A stretch of DNA of 63,551 bases, from the NCBI GenBank assembly GCA_026388095.1, contig JAPLKL010000013.1, positions 4,164-67,714 of the forward strand, given 5' to 3'. Below are positions 59,722-63,551 of the stretch, one piece after another (the first letter of the stretch is position 1; every line of letters starts with the position of its first letter). A program made the position numbers and the translations under genes. Below the pieces are notes generated by a model, which worked only from the letters and a program-made list of their open reading frames with translations, was not told the DNA's origin and made no database searches. This DNA is from Elusimicrobiota bacterium. GTDB taxonomy: Bacteria; Elusimicrobiota; Elusimicrobia; UBA1565; UBA9628.

Positions 59722-61670
59722 ACACGCCGCCCCTGCTGTTGGCCGCGTCTTTGCTGTTCTGGGGCTGGCAGACCGGACTGCTCTGGGCCGCCGTCCCGCT
59801 GGCCCTGGCGCTGGAGGCCGGCCGCTGGTCGCCTTGGCGCTGGGAGATCTCCCGCGACGGCTTCAGCCGCATCGTGGACCTCTGCGGCTGGGGCTTCGTC
59901 GGCCTGGTCGTCTACCTGTACCTCACGCGCGAAAGGGCCGCCGCCGGCATGCTGGACATCCAGTGCATCCCCCTGTGCTACGGCCCTTTGCTCGCGGCCC
60001 AGGCCTACAGCGCCCAAGGCCGGATAGCGGTGGGATCCCTCTTCCTGTTCCTGCGCCAGCCGCCGCGCGACGCGGCCGAGCGGTCCGTGGACCTGTCCTA
60101 CCCCTATTTCGCCGTCTGCTTGTTCTCCGCCAGCGCCGCGAACGTGCGCACGCCCGCGTTCTATCTGGGCACGCTCGTCCTGACGGGCTGGGCCTTGTGG
60201 CCGCTGCGCCCCGCACGGACCGCGCGGGCGGGCTGGGCGGCGGCCCTGGCTTCGGCCGCCCTCCTGGGCTATGGCGGGCATGTGGCCCTCCACGGCCTGC
60301 AGGCAACAGTGGAGAGGAAGGCCCAGGAATGGTTCTTCGGCAGGGCGGGGTCCGGCACCGACCCCGCGCGCAGCCGTACGGCCATAGGGCGGATCGGCGA
60401 GCTGCAGCAGTCATCCGGCGTGCGGCTGCGCGTGCGGCCGGCGGCCGGGAAGAAGCCCCCGGAGCTCCTGCGCGAGGCCAGCTACGACCTCTACCGCGGC
60501 CGAGAATGGTCCGCACGGAGCAACGATTTCCATCCGGTCCCGGCCTTGCCGGACGGCGCCTGGGCGCTGGGCCCGGGGGCGGCGCCGCCGGAAGAGGTCT
60601 CGATCTCCGCGGCTCTGCCCCAGGGCCAAGGCCTGCTGGCCTTGCCGGACGGCACCTTCCGCGTGGAAGGTCTCCCGGCGGCGGGGCTCAGCCGCGGCGG
60701 CTTGGGCGCGGTCAAGGTGACGCAGGGCCCCGGGCTGGCGGAGTATCGGGCGCTCTTCGACCCGGCCGCCGATCGGGATACGCCCCCGCGCCGCGAGGAC
60801 CTGGATGTCCCGCAGTCGGAGAAGCCGGCGCTCGCGCAGACCGCGGCCGCGCTGGGGCTCGAACGGATGCCGGCCGCGGCGGCCTTGGCCGCCGTAGGCC
60901 GGTTCTTCCAGGAGGGCTTCTCCTACTCCACCTATCAAAGCGGCCGCGGCGCCAGGCCGCTGGCGGACTTCCTGCTGCGCACGCGCCGCGGCCATTGCGA
61001 ATATTTCGCGACGGCCACGGTCCTCCTGCTTCGGACCGCCGGCATCCCGGCCCGCTACGCGGTCGGCTGGTCGGTCCAGGAATTCAGCCGCCTGGAAGGC
61101 GCCTACGTGGTCAGGCAGCGGCATGCCCACGCCTGGACCTTGGCTTATGTCCAGGGCCGCTGGCTCGTCCTCGATACGACGCCCGCCTCCTGGTCCGCCG
61201 CGGAGGCCGGCCGGGCCTCTTGGTGGGAGAAGGGCGGCGACCTCTGGGACTGGTGCTCCTACCGGTTCTCCCGCTGGCGCTGGTCCAAGCCCGGCGCGCC
61301 GGCCGGCCCGCGTCTGCGCTGGCTGCTCTTGCCCCTGCTGGCGCTGTTGGCCTGGCGCCTGAGGGGCGCCGCCGAGGCTGTCCGCGCGCGAGTCCGGTCC
61401 ATCTCAGGCTCGCGGGTCTTGGCCCCGGGCCGGGACTCCGAGCTCTACGGCATCGAGCGCGTCTTCGCCGGGCAAGGGCTGGGCCGGTATCCGTGGGAGG
61501 CTTGGCCGGCCTGGATCGACCGTATAGCCCCGCTGCAGGAGCCTTCCCAACTGCGGCGCCTGCGCGCCCTCGTCGCCCTGCATTGCCGCTACCGCTTCGA
61601 CCCCAAGGGGCTGGCCGCCGAGGAACGGCGGGAGTTGGCGGCGGGGGCCAAGGAGTTGGTCCCTAGATAA
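59718..61670 (+). CDS. Transglutaminase-like membrane protein (TgpA-type)
   Basis: 650 residues. Five or six N-terminal helices (residues 1-200), a periplasmic transglutaminase-like domain and one C-terminal helix (LRWLLLPLLALLAWRL). The catalytic Cys is in RRGHCEYFATATVLLLRTAG (about 426), the His in RQRHAHAWTLAYV (about 470), the Asp in WLVLDTTPASW (about 484). A soluble C-terminal stretch with ELYGIERVFAGQGLG faces the cytoplasm. With MoxR and DUF58 it forms a conserved three-gene module. Confidence 0.93.
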   Translation: MNTPPLLLAASLLFWGWQTGLLWAAVPLALALEAGRWSPWRWEISRDGFSRIVDLCGWGFVGLVVYLYLTRERAAAGMLDIQCIPLCYGPLLAAQAYSAQGRIAVGSLFLFLRQPPRDAAERSVDLSYPYFAVCLFSASAANVRTPAFYLGTLVLTGWALWPLRPARTARAGWAAALASAALLGYGGHVALHGLQATVERKAQEWFFGRAGSGTDPARSRTAIGRIGELQQSSGVRLRVRPAAGKKPPELLREASYDLYRGREWSARSNDFHPVPALPDGAWALGPGAAPPEEVSISAALPQGQGLLALPDGTFRVEGLPAAGLSRGGLGAVKVTQGPGLAEYRALFDPAADRDTPPRREDLDVPQSEKPALAQTAAALGLERMPAAAALAAVGRFFQEGFSYSTYQSGRGARPLADFLLRTRRGHCEYFATATVLLLRTAGIPARYAVGWSVQEFSRLEGAYVVRQRHAHAWTLAYVQGRWLVLDTTPASWSAAEAGRASWWEKGGDLWDWCSYRFSRWRWSKPGAPAGPRLRWLLLPLLALLAWRLRGAAEAVRARVRSISGSRVLAPGRDSELYGIERVFAGQGLGRYPWEAWPAWIDRIAPLQEPSQLRRLRALVALHCRYRFDPKGLAAEERRELAAGAKELVPR

Positions 61671-61763
61671 ACGGAAAGGCGCCGGCCGGATGGAATCTGC
61701 CTCACGCCCGGAATCATTGCCTCGGCGCCTCCATATAGAATAAAATAGCGGCCTTCCTGACCC

Positions 61764-62258
61764 ATGAGTCATTGGCTCGTGCCGTTCGCCGGGGCGGCCG
61801 CGGTCGCCTGCGCTGCGCTGATGCTGGCGCAGCGATCCCTCTACGCCGCCGCCATCTGCTTCCTGGCCGTGGTGCTCCAGGCCGGCGTCCTGCTCTACGC
61901 CTCGGGCGCGAGACTGCTGGCCATGCTCCTGCTGCTCATCTACGCCGGGGCCGTCGCGGTCCTCATCGTGGTCTCGATCCAGGCCAGCGGCGGTGATCGG
62001 CAGGCAGACTCGCTTCGCAGCCCCTGGAGCCGGCTGGGACTGCCCTGGCCATTGCTCGGGGCGGGCTTGCTTCTGCCGGTGCTCGACCTCGTTCTGCTCG
62101 GCGCCCGGGCCGTGGGCGCGCCCGACTCCGGCACGGCCGGCGACCTGGTGCTGGGCCAGGCCCTGTTCGGGCCCTATGCCGTGGCCGCCGAGGCCGTGGC
62201 GCTGCTGATGCTTTTCGCGGCCCTGGCCGTGATCAAGAGCCCGGAGGAGAAGGGATGA
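61764..62258 (+). CDS. nuoJ: NADH-quinone oxidoreductase subunit J
   Basis: 164 residues, five helices. FAGAAAVACAALMLAQRSLY, LLIYAGAVAVLIVVSIQA and the final AVAAEAVALLMLFAALAVI show the NuoJ pattern. It belongs to the membrane arm of complex I. It opens a new unit 93 bp after the transglutaminase gene; the gap has an AGGCGCC/GGCGCCT inverted repeat and a TAAAAT-type hexamer. nuoH and nuoI do not precede it as they normally would. Confidence 0.9.
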   Translation: MSHWLVPFAGAAAVACAALMLAQRSLYAAAICFLAVVLQAGVLLYASGARLLAMLLLLIYAGAVAVLIVVSIQASGGDRQADSLRSPWSRLGLPWPLLGAGLLLPVLDLVLLGARAVGAPDSGTAGDLVLGQALFGPYAVAAEAVALLMLFAALAVIKSPEEKG

Positions 62259-62551
62259 GCGCGGCGGTCTGGGCCGTGAGCGGCAGCCTGTTCCTGCTGG
62301 GCTTGGCCACGGTGGTGCTGCGCCGGCAGCTGCTGGCGATGTTCCTGGGCCTCGAACTCATGATCGTGGCCGCGGTCTTGGCCCTGGGCTGCGAGGCCGG
62401 GCGCGCCGGGCTGACCGAAGGGCTGGTGGCGGCGCTGCTGGCGCTGGCCGTGGCCGCGGCCGAGGCCGTGGTCGGCCTGACCTTGGTGCTGCGGGTCCAT
62501 TGGTCGGGACGCCGGACCGAGGCCGATGCCCTGGAGGAACTCCGGGGATGA
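62255..62551 (+). CDS. nuoK: NADH-quinone oxidoreductase subunit K
   Basis: 98 residues, three helices. RRQLLAMFLGLELMIVAAVL contains the conserved Glu of the proton channel, and the second conserved Glu is in VAAAEAVVGLTLVLRVH. The length is standard. The start overlaps the nuoJ stop and the stop overlaps the nuoL start (ATGA at both junctions). Confidence 0.93.
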   Translation: MSAAVWAVSGSLFLLGLATVVLRRQLLAMFLGLELMIVAAVLALGCEAGRAGLTEGLVAALLALAVAAAEAVVGLTLVLRVHWSGRRTEADALEELRG

Positions 62552-63551
62552 TCCATATCCCTTTGGCGGTCTACCTGCTCTTCGCCGCGCCCCTGACCGC
62601 CCTGGCCGTGGGCTTCTTCGTGTTCCTGCCGCGCAAGCCCGAGTGGACGCATATCCCGATCCTCCTGTCCTGCGCGGTCGTGACCGCGGCCGCGGCCTAT
62701 CTGGCCGCCAGGGTCTATGCCGGCTGGGGCATCGACGGGACCATGTTCCAGTGGATGGTGGCCGGGGACTGGGACGTGCCCTTCGGCGTGCGCATCGACG
62801 GCATCGGCGTCTCGGTGCTGGCCATGGTCTCTCTGGTGGGCGCCCTCATCCACGTCTACGCGGCGGGCTACATGAAGGGCGAGCCGGGATTCGCGCGCTT
62901 CTTCTTGGTCTTCCACCTCTTCTACCTGTCCATGATCGGCCTTCTGGTCTCCAACAACTACGTGCAGTTCTATCTGTTCTGGGAGCTGGTGGGCATGTGC
63001 TCCTATTTCCTCATCGGCTACTGGATGCAGAAGGAGTCCGCGCGCCGCGCCGCCCTGCAGGCCTTCATGACCTTGCGCGTCGCGGATTTCGGCCTCATGG
63101 TGGCCGTGCTCCTGCTCATGGGGTTCTACCGCCACTCGCGCTTCGCCGTGCTCTACATGATGGTCCCCGGCATCCCCCCCGGCCTCTTGGCCCTGCTGGG
63201 CGTGCTCTTCGTCTGGGCCGCGGCCGGCAAGTCCGCCCTGTTCCCGCTCTATTTCTGGCTGCCCGACGCCATGGAGGGCCCCACCCCGGTCTCGGCGCTG
63301 ATGCATTCCTCCTGGTGCGCTCCTGGCCCCTCATCCACGCGGTGCCCGGCCTGCCCGAGGCCATCGCCGTGGTGGGCGCCTTCACCGCGGTCTTCGCGGC
63401 CCTGCTCGCCGCCACCCAGACCGACCTCAAGCGCATCCTGGCCTATTCCACCGTGAGCCACCTGGGCCTGATGGCCTTCGGCCTCGGCCTGGGCCAGGTC
63501 ACGGCCGGGGTCTTCCACCTGGTGACGCACGGCTTCTTCAAGGCCGTGCTC
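62548..63551 (+). CDS. nuoL: NADH-quinone oxidoreductase subunit L, frame disrupted and cut by the window edge
   Basis: The first frame (62548-63311) encodes a normal NuoL N-terminus: GVRIDGIGVSVLAMVSLVGA, NNYVQFYLFWELVGMCSYFL and LPDAMEGPTPVSALMHS. There, inside the strongly conserved H-A-A-T-M-V-x-A-G helix, the sequence jumps directly to LVRSWPLIHAVPGLPEAIAV in another frame (63312-63551), which stays open to the edge through LKRILAYSTVSHLGLM and HLVTHGFFKAVL. About 28 bases are missing relative to the family. The gene is either mutated or misassembled at this point. The first frame alone would end at 63456 with unrelated sequence. Confidence 0.85.

Overview
The window is a GC-rich bacterial chromosome segment carrying about 63 protein genes, two tRNA genes (Leu-CAG, Ser-GGA) and no rRNA. 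Several proteins match my memory of Elusimicrobiota: the type IV pilin (short leader, then a region with the wording GNLGAIRSALSIYYGDMEG), the PorV/PorQ-like outer-membrane protein, secreted proteins with a FlgD-like C-terminal domain and a tail-fibre-like surface protein. I therefore favour a GC-rich, free-living member of that phylum. This is recognition by family resemblance, not a database search.

Layout. 1-8.7 kb (minus strand): the 5' part of a very large secreted repeat protein, a PorV-like protein, a zinc-ribbon membrane protein, an FAH-family hydrolase, an orphan amino-acid-type ABC binding protein, mutY and a BON lipoprotein. 8.7-29.4 kb (mostly plus): an RdgB-TPR fusion, murC, rsmA, a membrane glycosyltransferase, mnmA (minus), efp, a HAD hydrolase, a subtilase, a DUF192 protein, a PulE/PilB ATPase, a GAF-HD-GYP protein, an acyl-CoA carboxylase beta subunit, a malate-dehydrogenase-like pseudoenzyme, a thioesterase, a TMTC-like membrane protein, smpB (minus), tRNA-Leu, pilin and prepilin peptidase. 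29.3-37.2 kb (minus): three GT-C-type membrane proteins, tRNA-Ser, an LPS/surface-sugar cluster (DUF4254, a GT9 heptosyltransferase-like enzyme, GDP-mannose dehydratase) and a PEBP protein.

37.3-41.1 kb is an accessory island, more A+T-rich over much of its length. It holds an orphan antidote-type HTH protein, a BrnT/BrnA module, a YefM/YoeB module, two highly structured attC-like sites that follow the two toxin-antitoxin modules, and small unknown or secreted proteins. This looks like a short run of integron-type gene cassettes without an integrase. It is the most promising accessory feature of the window.

41-63.5 kb: a membrane protein, a response-regulator/metallo-beta-lactamase fusion, a flippase-like protein, a TolC/adaptor/ATPase/two-permease exporter operon, a decayed Fic gene, a group of unknown secreted proteins including a HExxH protease, a moxR-DUF58-transglutaminase operon and the start of nuoJKL. 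nuoL carries a frame disruption.

Two cross-cutting signals stand out. Ten transcription-unit-first genes have a TANNNT hexamer exactly 6-8 bases before the start codon and no good ribosome-binding site in most cases, which predicts widespread leaderless mRNAs. Enzymes for surface glycosylation (six GT-C proteins plus a GDP-sugar enzyme) are unusually dense around the pilin genes.
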